Assembly: GCA_013141125.1 (NCBI GenBank) | Contig: JABFRO010000003.1 | Location: 172,458-236,457 of the forward strand | Direction: 5' to 3' | DNA length: 64,000 bases | Source: Methylophilaceae bacterium | GTDB taxonomy: Bacteria; Pseudomonadota; Gammaproteobacteria; Burkholderiales; Methylophilaceae | In this document: piece after piece, positions 1 through 9,900 of the stretch | Layout of the letters: the number at the start of each line of letters is the position of its first letter | Position numbering within the stretch: position 1 is the first letter of the stretch | Notes under the pieces: generated by a model | Told to the model about the DNA's origin: nothing | What the model saw: only the letters and a program-made list of their open reading frames with translations | The model's database searches: none | Made by a program: the position numbers and the translations under genes

Positions 1-754
1 GCGTATTCCAAGCATCAAGATGCTTTAATTTAACCGCTAAAATAGCCGCCTGAATCGGATCTAAGCGGCTGTTGATTCCGCGTTCTTCATTAAAATATTT
101 GACCGATGAACCATAGTTGCCAAGTTTGCGTATACGCTGAGCAATAGTGGTATCGTTGGTGGTAATTGCGCCGGCATCACCCAGCGCGCCCAGATTCTTT
201 CCGGGATAAAAACTCCACGCGACGACATCCCCATGGCTACCAATGCGTTTACCCCGCACTTTTGCACCATGCGCCTGTGCTGCATCCTCTACCACTGCCA
301 GTCTGTGTTTTTTAGCAAGCTGGCAAATGGCATCCATATCAGCGGGGATTCCATACAAATGTACCGGTAATATAGCTTTGGTGCGAGAGGTGATATAGGC
401 CTCCGCACTTGCCGCATCCAGATTGTAGCTGCCACTAATCGGTTCAACAGGTACCGGTATGGCACCCACGGCACTCACCGCCAGCCAAGTGGCAATAAAG
501 GTATGCGATGGTACCAGCACTTCATCGCCAGCCCCTATATCCAGAGCGCGTAATGCCAGTATTAACGCATCCAGTCCATTGCCTACACCTACGCAATACT
601 TGGCTTGCGTATAGGCTGCAAACTCTGCTTCAAAAGTTTCAACTTCTGCCCCGCCAATATACCAGCCGGAGCGGCTGGCACGTAATACTGCCGTATCTAG
701 CTCTGCCGCCAATTCGTTATAAGACGCTTTGAGATCGAGGAAGGGTACAGTCAT
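1..754 (-). CDS. fdtB: FdtB-like sugar 3-aminotransferase, C-terminus cut by window edge
   Basis: This is a PLP-dependent DegT/DnrJ/EryC1/StrS aminotransferase, expected to aminate a dTDP-3-keto-6-deoxyhexose at C3. The first 251 residues are visible. They start [16 protein letters not shown], carry the family segment [17 protein letters not shown], and have the Schiff-base lysine in [14 protein letters not shown] near residue 183. The ATG at 754 overlaps the stop of the upstream isomerase gene (ATGA), so the two are translationally coupled. The assignment to FdtB rather than another sugar aminotransferase rests on the adjacent FdtA and the FdtC-like acetyltransferase; sequence alone does not separate FdtB (galacto) from QdtB (gluco). 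The gene continues beyond base 1, so the C-terminal domain is unseen. Confidence 0.88.
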   Translation of the reverse strand, partial: MTVPFLDLKASYNELAAELDTAVLRASRSGWYIGGAEVETFEAEFAAYTQAKYCVGVGNGLDALILALRALDIGAGDEVLVPSHTFIATWLAVSAVGAIPVPVEPISGSYNLDAASAEAYITSRTKAILPVHLYGIPADMDAICQLAKKHRLAVVEDAAQAHGAKVRGKRIGSHGDVVAWSFYPGKNLGALGDAGAITTNDTTIAQRIRKLGNYGSSVKYFNEERGINSRLDPIQAAILAVKLKHLDAWNT

Positions 755-1164
755 GCTTTCACCCATCTTGCGCGCATGAAGTCTTCATAATTGCGATAAT
801 AATCTTCTTCGGTGTATTTGTTGGAGGCCAAAACCATCAATACAGAGCCCGAAGAGAAATTGTCAATTTCGCGCCAGATCATCGGGCAGACATATAGGCC
901 GTAATAGGAGCGGGCTAGATGAAACTTCTTTTTGTCCTTGCCATCATCCAGCGTAATATCAAAACTGCCTGACATGGCAATGATGAGCTGATGCAGATCT
1001 TTGTGGGCATGTCCGCCGCGCTCGGCACCACCAGGAACATCGTAAACGTAATACACGCGCTGAATATCAAAAGGGATTTGCGAATCGCTTTCGATAAAGG
1101 TCAAGTTACCTTGCGGGTTATGGATTTTGGGAAGTTCTATGATGCGGCAATCTTCTAATGGCAT
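751..1164 (-). CDS. fdtA: FdtA-like dTDP-4-keto-6-deoxyglucose 3,4-ketoisomerase
   Basis: A 137-residue single cupin of the WxcM/FdtA family. These enzymes turn dTDP-4-keto-6-deoxyglucose into the 3-keto sugar that the next enzyme aminates. Family hallmarks visible are the N-terminal [11 protein letters not shown] stretch, the metal-free cupin motif [13 protein letters not shown] (about residues 50-62) and [13 protein letters not shown] (about 92-104). The length is normal for the family. The gene lies 20 bp after the nucleotidyltransferase and overlaps fdtB by 4 bp, so the three are probably one transcript. FdtA (galacto product) and QdtA (gluco product) cannot be told apart by eye. Confidence 0.88.
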   Translation of the reverse strand: MPLEDCRIIELPKIHNPQGNLTFIESDSQIPFDIQRVYYVYDVPGGAERGGHAHKDLHQLIIAMSGSFDITLDDGKDKKKFHLARSYYGLYVCPMIWREIDNFSSGSVLMVLASNKYTEEDYYRNYEDFMRARWVKA

Positions 1165-1184
1165 ATTAAATGTTCCGTAAGTTT

Positions 1185-1847
1185 CTATTTGTTCAATGGA
1201 ATGTTAAAAGTTTCAATATTCTTTATTGCAATTAGCATATCTTCTGTAGTGTCTATCTCATTGCTAATAATGAGTTCAGTGTTTAATGGCAGATAATAAT
1301 TTAAACGCTCAAACACTGCCGTGCATGGCTCAGAAAAAAATTTCGGATGAATCCATACAATATTTGCCCATTCGTAAGGTGATAATTTTGTTCTTGAAAA
1401 TGCCGTAATTTGTTTATCCGAATTAATTGAAGTAAAAACAGCATCTTTAGTTTTAGCAGGTGTTATACCTACCAACGTTTCATCTGGTATGCACTTACTC
1501 AGAAAGTTTTTTAAGCTTGATGGTTGAAATAGGATATCGCCATCCAGAAAAAGACAGTCCTCATCCAAATAGGCAGCTCCCATTACATAGCTGTGCAAGG
1601 TAGTTGTAGTGCGATAGCCAGGATTTCTTACGATGATAGTTTCATGCCGTAAGCTATGAATTAAATCAATCACCAATTCCTCTTCAAACCCAACCACTAC
1701 GCGCACATCTTCGATATCGTCCAAAAGCTTTAATTGATGTTCCAATATGGTCATCCCACCGATTTCGATTAAACATTTAGGCTTCCCCAATCCAAGTCTT
1801 GAACCTAATCCTGCTGCGGCTATAACAGCGTGTTTATCATGCGACAT
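1185..1847 (-). CDS. Sugar/choline-type nucleotidyltransferase (NTP_transf_3, LicC-like)
   Basis: A 220-residue Rossmann-type nucleotidyltransferase. The signature loop AAAGLGSRLGLGKPKCL is at residues 10-26, where the Gly-rich turn and the Arg and Lys bind the NTP. The LFLDGDILFQP motif near residue 100 supplies the catalytic acidic residue. Such short enzymes activate sugar phosphates, phosphocholine or 2-aminoethylphosphonate to NDP or CDP forms. The substrate cannot be read from sequence. Its start overlaps the end of the HAD phosphatase gene by 28 bp, so the two probably act together, perhaps one removing a phosphate and the other activating a decoration for the surface glycan. Its last codon lies 20 bp before fdtA. 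Confidence 0.75.
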   Translation of the reverse strand: MSHDKHAVIAAAGLGSRLGLGKPKCLIEIGGMTILEHQLKLLDDIEDVRVVVGFEEELVIDLIHSLRHETIIVRNPGYRTTTTLHSYVMGAAYLDEDCLFLDGDILFQPSSLKNFLSKCIPDETLVGITPAKTKDAVFTSINSDKQITAFSRTKLSPYEWANIVWIHPKFFSEPCTAVFERLNYYLPLNTELIISNEIDTTEDMLIAIKNIETFNIPLNK

Positions 1848-2423
1848 AACGCACTCCCAGAAAATGTGACGAAATCGGCCATTTGAACTAATGGTTTTGC
1901 TGGCGAGTGAACACCGCCAAATGCAATGCGTATGTCTGCTGCATCAAACATTGGCATGTCGTTTAATCCATCACCAATAGCGACAACACGATCAAACGTC
2001 TTTTTTAATTCGAGAATCGGATGGTTTTTTCTTAATACAGAGCTGATATTGCAAAGTTGGCCATGATTGATTGTTGCCGTTGATGAAAAGCTTCTACAGC
2101 CAAGTTTTTCTGCAAGGGGGGGCAATCCATATGTCCAGGTTACCTGTGACAATTGCGCATTGTGTCGGGTGTTTTTGTATGAAGCGAAGGATGTCCTTAT
2201 CTAATGCCGCATCGGCTACTATGCTTTGCACCTCCTTGATTGAGGCGCTTTTTAGACATGCACAACGCAAACGAAAAGAATCTTCAAATGGTATTAGCCC
2301 TTGAATAGTCAGCTGTGTTAAAAGACGCATTTCCTTTTCCAAATCAAGTGCGCCGGCGATGAGTGGCAAAAGCTCTTGTCTGGTTACGGTTCCATCCAAA
2401 TCAAATGCGAAACATGTATTCAT
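1820..2423 (-). pseudogene. HAD-family (SerB-like) phosphatase, frameshifted at a C7 run
   Basis: Two overlapping frames together encode one HAD phosphatase of about 200 residues. The 5' part starts MNTCFAFDLDGTVTRQE (ATG at 2423; nucleophile motif DLDGT) and reaches CAIVTGNLDIWIAP. The 3' part continues LAEKLGCRSFSS and carries the motif IV sequence GDGLNDMPMF. The frame changes exactly at seven Gs on the plus strand (2116-2122). With six, the protein reads IWIAPLAEKLGC without interruption. Open frame continues upstream to 2528, but that part lies in an intergenic repeat, so the ATG at 2423 is the better start. This may be a real pseudogene, a phase-variable tract or a base-call error. Confidence 0.8.
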
Positions 2424-2479
2424 TTTAACGATCAATTCATCAGGGTTTATGTAAAGGAAACGTTGGTTAAGTCCAAGTG

Positions 2480-2548
2480 CGTCATTCCGACGTAAGTCGG
2501 AATCCAGTGACTTAACGGCTCTGGACACCGACTTGCGTCAGTGTGACG
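2480..2548. repeat. REP/MITE-like intergenic palindromic repeat
   Basis: A 69-bp element between the methyltransferase and HAD genes. It begins with the palindrome TTCCGACGTAAGTCGGAA, and its ends CGTCA and TGACG are inverted. Dispersed repeats with a core like CATTCCGACGTAAGTCGGAATCC cut to this form are common in proteobacterial intergenic regions. Only one copy is seen in this window. Confidence 0.5.
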
Positions 2549-2551
2549 AAC

Positions 2552-3313
2552 TTAATCAGTGTTTCCCAAATGAAGCATTGCGTAAAACTGCTTGGTTTCA
2601 TTTCGATTATTTAAAGCATTATCTTTATACAAAGGCACAAATTTGATCGGTGTTAGAATTAGATCACCAAGTGTCTGATTGATGAGCGTCTTTAAATCAT
2701 TCTCGGTGCGATAGATGGCGCTGTAATTAGCGCTTAATTCTTCAGACCAAAACTGATTTAAGGTTAATCTTTCTTCAAGCGCAATGGGTTCTCTTAAATA
2801 GATCAAACAGTCTTTGGCAACAATTTTACGAATATCATTAAGCAAGGCCATGATTTGATCGTCATTTAAGTAAATCAGCAATCCGGCGATGAGAATGCGA
2901 TCAAACGGCGCATGGAGCTTGACCTCAGCGCATCCAAGCTCTTCTGCGCTTGCGGTAAAAAAAGCAACATTACTGGCACGGATTTGTTGTTTGGCAATAG
3001 CAATTAAGCTTTGGCTGAAATCAATGCCCATGTAATATTTAACCTTATGATGGAGTAAATGTGCCCAGCGGCCTATACCACAGCCAATATCTAGCAAAGA
3101 TTCCTTCCCCGTAAGTTTGAGCAAGGGGAGAGCGACTTGCTTTTCATAGGCATCGCGTTCTTCAGCCAGCGCTGGGTTGTTGTCTTGATAAAGCACGGCT
3201 GTTAATGGATGCTGTGGGTTAAATTTTTCAGCTCTATCATGAAAGAAAGAGGCTACCGAATGCGGATCAATGGCTATATTTTTTTCTTTTATCCTAGCAT
3301 TTTTCATATTCAA
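2552..3313 (-). CDS. Class I SAM-dependent methyltransferase
   Basis: A 253-residue Rossmann methyltransferase. The SAM-binding motif I is LLDIGCGIGRWAHLL (about residues 73-87), followed by the acidic strand YYMGIDFSQSLI that contacts the adenosine, and then a helix and strand matching motif II. The acceptor is unknown. Its ATG overlaps the stop of the 1025-residue transferase by 4 bp, so it is translationally coupled to the glycan assembly genes. It therefore probably methylates a sugar or a flagellin residue in the same pathway (inference). A second, different methyltransferase domain sits at the end of the upstream protein, so this operon has two. Confidence 0.8.
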   Translation of the reverse strand: MNMKNARIKEKNIAIDPHSVASFFHDRAEKFNPQHPLTAVLYQDNNPALAEERDAYEKQVALPLLKLTGKESLLDIGCGIGRWAHLLHHKVKYYMGIDFSQSLIAIAKQQIRASNVAFFTASAEELGCAEVKLHAPFDRILIAGLLIYLNDDQIMALLNDIRKIVAKDCLIYLREPIALEERLTLNQFWSEELSANYSAIYRTENDLKTLINQTLGDLILTPIKFVPLYKDNALNNRNETKQFYAMLHLGNTD

Positions 3314-6300
3314 ATCTCTTTGGAATTTGGTGCAATTTTTTTCAGAAGAAATAAGCGTGTTGCAGTATCAGAGGGGCTTTCTGAAATAGTTGTCTGAAAA
3401 TCAATTTGAAACCCCAACATGTGTGTGAATTTGATAAATGCATCAATGTTTCTGAGTTTTATACTCAATCCGGATGATTGTTTGCGCAGCTGGTCTTCTT
3501 GCAGTGAAAAGCAATCCAAGATAAGTAAATAGCCATTTTCTTTGAGCATACGATGCAATTTATTGAAAAGTTTGGAAAAATCTTGGTCGCTTAGGATGCT
3601 GCCTGCAAGTTCTATGCAGCTGATTAAATCTATATTTTGCCTCGCTGTAATTTCAGTGAAAGCTTGTGTTTGAAAATTAACATTTTCCAAATTCAGTTTC
3701 GCCGCACGCTTTTTTGCAGATTGAATGAGCTTCTTTGAAATGTCGTAAGCATCCATCTGCTTGGCTTTCTGCGCTAGTAGTGCAGTATAGGCACCTTCGC
3801 CACATCCTATATCCATCGCATAGTTAAGTTCGGGTATATAGCGCATTGTATTTTGGAGTGCTTGGGTTTTATATTGGTAATAATCACTTGCGCCTGTGAT
3901 CGTTGTCGGAGCATTTTTCCAATAAAAATCTGATTTGTTTTGTAACGCGACTATGTTGCATGGTTCTGTATCCCATTCTGTTAATTCAAGTTCATTTGAT
4001 AGATTTTCAACTACATAATCTGCTATGCGTTGACCGGCCTTTCCATCCAATCCATATAAATACTCATCTATTATTGCAATGCGCTCGGCTTGCATGGGGT
4101 CAGCGCCATTTGCAACCATGTCGATATATGCAGCAATATCTTCAGGTTTTGTTGCTTGGTAGTAGTGTGCCACTAAATCCGAATCATCATTAAGTCCCAA
4201 GCCCTCTGGGTGGTGTAAATATAAAATCGGTTTTTTAGTAGGTAAAAACTCCAATAGAAAAGAGCCTACATCGGTCATGAGACCATTTGCAGCCGCGAAG
4301 GCTTCCATATAGTCAGGGTTTTCATCGAGCCACAGGTTGTTTTTTTGTCGGCATAGTAATCTGAATGCTGTTTCATTCGTTTCCTGCCAAACCTGTTGTC
4401 TTAACATTTCCTTAAAAAATAATGGATGGGGGCGAATAATAAAAAATAAATCAGGCCTAGCTTCTACTTGCTGCATGATGATTTCATTGTAAATGCGGTA
4501 TGTTGACCAACTGGCGTGTAATCCAACGGAAAAGTGAGGTGTCCATAAAACCACAGATCGACCTGCAATTTTTGCTCTCAGATTATCGCTGATAGGGTAG
4601 GTTGCAAAATTTTGCTGTAGGTCAAATTTAGGATGGCCTGTAACGATGGCGTGAGAATCACCAACATCGCAGTATTTTGCATACATGGCTTTGTTGCGCT
4701 TGGATCTTAAAAATACGCGCCATGCCGCTTGTTGCACTGATTCGTTAAATTGCCATCGCAAATTATCAGAACCTCCTCCCATCTCTATGCCGTATGGAAT
4801 ATAGGCTATTCTGCAACCAGTGTTGATGAGAGTGCTTGTGTGTAATTCAGGCACGCGCGTGCTGTCGTAAGGGTTGGGCAGAAACACTAAATGCGGTTGA
4901 AAAGTGGTTATCACTTTTTCGCCGCTGGTATCGACTGCAAGCCCCATATCCGTGCTGAATGTATTCAGTTGTGCCCAATTGTCGTCACTAAAATCCGTGG
5001 CAGGATGTATAAATTTTGTGTTAATTAATTTCAGTTCAACATTGGGATAAGCTGACAATGCGCGCCATACACTGCCTAGTGAAGACCAGTTGACCGCAAG
5101 CTGAAGCACAAACAGGATGCGAATTTTTTTATTTTTCGGTGTTGATTTCTCTCTTTCACGAAAGCTTTTTGTTTCAAACCCAAAATGACGTAATGCGGCT
5201 AAAACAGTTTGCGTATTTATTTTAAAGTCTGCATGGTTAATATCGTCCCAGCATCCTGTATCAACCACTTTACCTAAAACATAGCCAAGTTGATGCCCCA
5301 ATGCAAAAGCAATGTTGCTGAAATACCAATAGTTGGCTACTTTGGAATCATTCATTAGTACAATAACTTTTGCATCCGCAGGTGCCCAGATCATATTTAC
5401 CAAGGCTGCACCTGATGCTGCCACGATAAATTTAGCGTGGCTGAACTGCCTGATTTGTTCTGTGAAAGTCAAAAGGCTAGGGTCAATGCTAACAAAGCCC
5501 AACAACTCAAGAGCATTTTGAATTTCTGCTTCATTGAGTACTGAACGTGCATGATAGGTTCTGCCGGGAGTTCTTTTAATGAAGATTTTTTCTGGTGTGA
5601 AATCAGACGGTTGTTTGTCTATTAATTTAAGAAAAGTTTCACGAGTGGTTTGTAAAACTTCAGGATGAAAAATTGCATGTTGTGGTTCTGCCAGCTGATG
5701 TGAAGAGTTTGCAGTCAAGGCGTTTGGACGTTGAAACACGATATTGGCTACCGGGCTGACCCATAGCGCATGGGGGAATGCGTGTAGTGACAAGGCCTCC
5801 ACACGTATGAGTTGCTCATTTTTTATCCCAAGTAAAAATAAAGCCTCAAGCATACTGGGGAACGATCTGGCATCAATCAGAACTTTATAGTTAGATAAAT
5901 CAATGCCTGTTTTTTTGAGTAAAACCAGTTGTGGTAGGAATTCTGTTAGCCAATGGGCATAGTTGTATGAGCCATTACCAACCAGATTAATGATCTTGCA
6001 GTTTTGCGTGGGTTGTTTTTTTAGTTGACCATAACCGATTAGATTTTGATCTTGGCGTATACTGCAAACGCCGATGGCTTGTTCCCAAGTCTCCCAGATT
6101 TCGGTTGAAAAGTTTTGATGGTGGATGCATTTGTTTTGGATGATAGGGAAAGCAGTACCACCTATCATTTTGTAATCACTGACTTTGGCAAAATAAATAG
6201 CAGGATGCGTGAGTGCATGGCTATTTTTTATATCTGGATTGGCGCAATGCTCACCAAATATGGGGATAGGTGGGATGGTGTATTGAATTTGGGGTAAAAG

Positions 6301-6387
6301 CAGACTGCCGCCAAATTTATTGGTATTAGCCTTGACTGTTTCCAGCTCAAAGACTTCAAGGGTTGTTTCATCCGTGTTTTTACTCAT
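3310..6387 (-). CDS. Three-domain protein: GT61 (DUF563) + CDP-glycerol-transferase-like + methyltransferase
   Basis: A 1025-residue cytoplasmic protein with no signal peptide or membrane segment. Residues about 130-380 resemble GT61/DUF563 glycosyltransferases: NYAHWLTEFLPQLVLL, then RSVLNEAEIQ, then ASGAALVNMIWAPADAKVI. Residues about 420-790 resemble the CDP-glycerol glycerophosphotransferase/TagB superfamily, with VVLWTPHFSVG, FFIIRPHPLFF and DVGSFLLEFLPTKKPILYL. Residues about 840-1020 are a SAM methyltransferase with MDIGCGEGAYTALLAQKA near 857. One gene could thus add a sugar, a second group and a methyl cap. It sits 1 bp from the acetyltransferase and overlaps the next methyltransferase by 4 bp. 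The domain order is unusual and each acceptor is unknown. Confidence 0.75.
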   Translation of the reverse strand: MSKNTDETTLEVFELETVKANTNKFGGSLLLPQIQYTIPPIPIFGEHCANPDIKNSHALTHPAIYFAKVSDYKMIGGTAFPIIQNKCIHHQNFSTEIWETWEQAIGVCSIRQDQNLIGYGQLKKQPTQNCKIINLVGNGSYNYAHWLTEFLPQLVLLKKTGIDLSNYKVLIDARSFPSMLEALFLLGIKNEQLIRVEALSLHAFPHALWVSPVANIVFQRPNALTANSSHQLAEPQHAIFHPEVLQTTRETFLKLIDKQPSDFTPEKIFIKRTPGRTYHARSVLNEAEIQNALELLGFVSIDPSLLTFTEQIRQFSHAKFIVAASGAALVNMIWAPADAKVIVLMNDSKVANYWYFSNIAFALGHQLGYVLGKVVDTGCWDDINHADFKINTQTVLAALRHFGFETKSFREREKSTPKNKKIRILFVLQLAVNWSSLGSVWRALSAYPNVELKLINTKFIHPATDFSDDNWAQLNTFSTDMGLAVDTSGEKVITTFQPHLVFLPNPYDSTRVPELHTSTLINTGCRIAYIPYGIEMGGGSDNLRWQFNESVQQAAWRVFLRSKRNKAMYAKYCDVGDSHAIVTGHPKFDLQQNFATYPISDNLRAKIAGRSVVLWTPHFSVGLHASWSTYRIYNEIIMQQVEARPDLFFIIRPHPLFFKEMLRQQVWQETNETAFRLLCRQKNNLWLDENPDYMEAFAAANGLMTDVGSFLLEFLPTKKPILYLHHPEGLGLNDDSDLVAHYYQATKPEDIAAYIDMVANGADPMQAERIAIIDEYLYGLDGKAGQRIADYVVENLSNELELTEWDTEPCNIVALQNKSDFYWKNAPTTITGASDYYQYKTQALQNTMRYIPELNYAMDIGCGEGAYTALLAQKAKQMDAYDISKKLIQSAKKRAAKLNLENVNFQTQAFTEITARQNIDLISCIELAGSILSDQDFSKLFNKLHRMLKENGYLLILDCFSLQEDQLRKQSSGLSIKLRNIDAFIKFTHMLGFQIDFQTTISESPSDTATRLFLLKKIAPNSKEI

Positions 6388-6388
6388 T

Positions 6389-6850
6389 TTAAGACTGATC
6401 TCCCAGTGTTCTGGCAGGATTTCCTACTACAGTCGTATAGTCGGCTACCTCTTTGGTAACGACAGCGCCCGCTCCGACGACGGCTCCAATACCTATTCTT
6501 AGGCCTGGTAGAATTACGGCACCGCCGCCAATTGAGGCTCCCTTGCAAATCGTGGTTTTATCAAGTCTAAAATTCACATTTTTGGATTTTGGGTATTTGT
6601 CATTGGTAAAGGTGACGTTTGGGCCAATAAATACATCGTCCTCAATGGTTAAGCCATTCCAAAGGTAGTTTCCACATTTAACCGTCACATTGTCGCCAAT
6701 GACGACATCATTTTCGATAAAGCAATGGGCATTGATGTTGCAGTTCTTGCCGATTTTGGCTTGAGCCAGTACTACACAAAACTGCCATATTTGCGTACCT
6801 TCGCCTATTTGGATAGATTCGCAACTTGCAAGGGGATGAATTTTTATCAT
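6389..6850 (-). CDS. fdtC: FdtC/WbbJ-like sugar N-acetyltransferase (left-handed beta-helix)
   Basis: A 153-residue hexapeptide-repeat acyltransferase. Imperfect [LIV]-G-x-x-x-x repeats run through most of the protein ([51 protein letters not shown]), with [14 protein letters not shown] and [10 protein letters not shown] at the end. These are the hallmarks of FdtC/QdtC and WbbJ enzymes, which acetylate the 3-amino group of a dTDP-3-amino-3,6-dideoxyhexose with acetyl-CoA. With FdtA and FdtB in the same operon this completes the post-4-keto steps to dTDP-Fuc3NAc (or Qui3NAc). The RmlA/RmlB steps are not in the window. The gene lies between the 1550-residue transferase and the 1025-residue transferase. 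Confidence 0.85.
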   Translation of the reverse strand: MIKIHPLASCESIQIGEGTQIWQFCVVLAQAKIGKNCNINAHCFIENDVVIGDNVTVKCGNYLWNGLTIEDDVFIGPNVTFTNDKYPKSKNVNFRLDKTTICKGASIGGGAVILPGLRIGIGAVVGAGAVVTKEVADYTTVVGNPARTLGDQS

Positions 6851-6901
6851 AATATTTTCGTGCTTTCTAAAGCCGTACAGAGACTAAATAATTAAACAGT
6901 T

Positions 6902-9900
6902 TTATAAAAGTTGGATATTTAAATCACCCACCAGCACTTTTTGTAATTGCACTTCTTCCAGGTAGCTATTCCATAGTGCTAAAAAATCTTCCTTGAACAT
7001 CGCGCTATATTCATGATGCGCATCCAATAAGGTGAGCATGGAAATGCCCAGCGTATCCTCACTATATCTTTCGCGGATGGAGTGGCTTATATAGCGTATG
7101 CATTGCCATGCTTTTTCTTTGGAAATTAAGGCATTTTCAATGCCTATGATGGCAAACGCTATCCAGGCATAGTGTGCGCATTTGATGGTGGTGTTATTTA
7201 TTCGGTTTGTATTTTGGCGATCATGTGTTCTGAAAAATCCTAAAGGTGTAGGTATCCAAATGCCGGATTTTTGGCTTGTAGCATGAATAAAGCTGCCTAT
7301 GTCATCTAATCCAAAGTAGCAAATGCCATTTAGGTAGGGGTTAAGGATGCTGTCAGCGGCTTCTTTTCTAAATACTGCATGGCTCCATTCACCCAGCTTG
7401 TTATCACAGCGGGGAATCAAAGCCTTAAAAATAGCGGCTGCATTAAATTGTAGAGAGAACGATTGGCTTGTGGACTCGTCCATCGGCAATGATAAAGGTT
7501 GACCAAATTGGTTTGCAGTCCATCTGGCGCTTATAGATACAGGCGCAAGTATAGAGCTATGTTTACGCATGTGCGTTTCATAAAATGTAGGATAAATAAT
7601 ATCGTCATCCAGCAAAATATGAAAAAAATCTGATTGATGCGCATAATTTCGCACCAAGTGAAAGGTGTTGGCATAGCCTCCTTTTTGGGGTCCTTCAATG
7701 ATTTTTAAATTTAAAAGTTTTTTTAGCTCTTGCATTTCCGGGCTGTTAATCAGTTTTGTTACTTCATTGTTGGGGCTATCATCTGAAATAATGACCTTGA
7801 ATGATTTAAAGGTTTGCGTAACCAAACTGGCTAAAAGCTCTGGGATAAACTGCGTGTTAAAAGCAGGAATAAGGGTTGTGATAGAAGGATGATTTTTATC
7901 ACTGGCTTTATCTTGAGCGCTATTTTTTAATTGAGTGGGTTGTGGCGGGGCTTGGTGTAAATCAAAAGCTTCGATAAATTCAGCGGCCAACGTTTGTGCA
8001 GTGGATGTGCTGAGGCCAAATTTTTGGCCTAATTCCAAGGCATCGGCTGTTGCATCAACATCCCCGGCCTGCATCAGCGCATCAATATAACTTACCCAGA
8101 ATTGTTCATGCTCCGGCATGGCCATCACCGCAGCTTCCAGTCTTGGCAATGCGGTGTGAATATCTTTGGTATGGGCTTCTATTACACCCAGATTATGATT
8201 GGCCTCTGCATGGTGGGGTTGAATGCGGATGATTTCTAGGTATAGTTTTTCTGCTTGTTCTAGCTGCCCGCTGTTTTGCTGTTCTATGGCTAGTTTCAGC
8301 ACTTCATTTACGGCTTGTTGCAATTCATGCGTGTTATTTTTTTCATCCGACGAAGAAAGACCTGCATCCCATTTGTTTAGGTAAAGCTGATATTTTTCTT
8401 GCCAGTGTGGGCTACCGAAAGCACCACTACTCTGGTGGGTAAGTTTAATTGGCCAAGTACCCAGTTTTAACCCAGTTTGTCTGGCGCTTCGGCAAAAATC
8501 CATGTCGTAAAAGTGAAAATCGAATTGAATGTCGAATTGCACCTTACTTTTGTTCAAGGTGGTCTTTTTTGCAGCCAGAAAAACGCCATCCAGTAACTCG
8601 CATTCGGCAGGCACAGCACCAAATTCCGAGACTTCGCCTAAGGCGTTGTTGCCATGGGCAACTCTTCCGCTTAAGTTGGATTTTTCATCCCAGGTGAATT
8701 GCTGATCGATAAACGCCCAGGCGGGTTGATTCGGAAGTCTGCGGCGGTTTCCGGCAACGCCTATCACGTCAAACTGTTCTAGTCCTGCGCTAATGGCCTC
8801 TGTAAAGTTGGCTTCATCTATCCAGACATCATCATGTATAAAAATAAGAATCGCATTATTTTCTGCTTGCTCTATTCCTTCATTGAATATTTCCGCAAGT
8901 CCGCGTGCATTATTGAAGGCGATTTTTGCGGATAATTCTGGCTCGCGTTCAAACAGGGCTTTTAGCGAAAGCCCCAGTGCAGATTGGTTCCAGAAATCTG
9001 TTTCCGAAAGCTTGGTGGCACTCAAAACGATTAGCGAGTGTTTTGTTTGCAGCTTTTTGCTGCGCTCAAAATCCTCTTTGGTCACGGCTTGATATTGAAT
9101 TTCAATAGATACATCCTTTTCTATACTTGCTTGTTTTTCTATTGCTGTCTGATGGCTCGCGTGATTCTGTATTGCATTCGATTTTTCATCCCACATCTCC
9201 CATAAAGCTTTTTCCATGTTTTTGGCAAAACGTGGTGCATCAAACAAGGAGGAGGCCAATACTTGCGCCCTCAAGTTGGCTCTTAGGCGAATAAGCTGAT
9301 TTAAATCATGGCAATATGCTATGGCTTTGTTTATATAGTCTGTTTGATCCACGGTGATCCAGTCCGTGAGTCCAGCTGCCGTTAGCAGGCTGGCTCCTTG
9401 TCTGGCGATTAAGGTGTCACCGGTGAGTGTTAACGTCGGCACGCCCATCCACAGGGCTTCGCACGTGGTTGTACCACCGGGGAAGGGGAAGGTATCCAGA
9501 ATCATATCGACTTCTGCATGTGCGGCCAGATAGTCCTCACGTTCGACCATGTTGCACAGAATCAATCGATCTGCGTGTATGCCAAGCTTATTCAGGCATT
9601 GGTATAAGTCCTCTCTTGCAGCAGCATCTGAGAAGGATTTACATTGCCAGCGTAATTTTGCCGTAGGCAATGCTTGCAGTATTTTTACCCATAAAGCGAG
9701 TACTTGATCCCCGACTTTTGCGCGGTTTTGAAAGCATCCAAAAGTAATATATCCATTTGTCTGTGCTGGCAGGGGGGATACTTCCATTGTGGAATTCGGT
9801 ACGGTAAAACACAACCGGGTATCCGGCAGGTATTTTACTATTTCTGTAAATTGCGCTTGATTAGCCTTGGGAACCCCCACTTCATCGGCGAGAAAATAAT

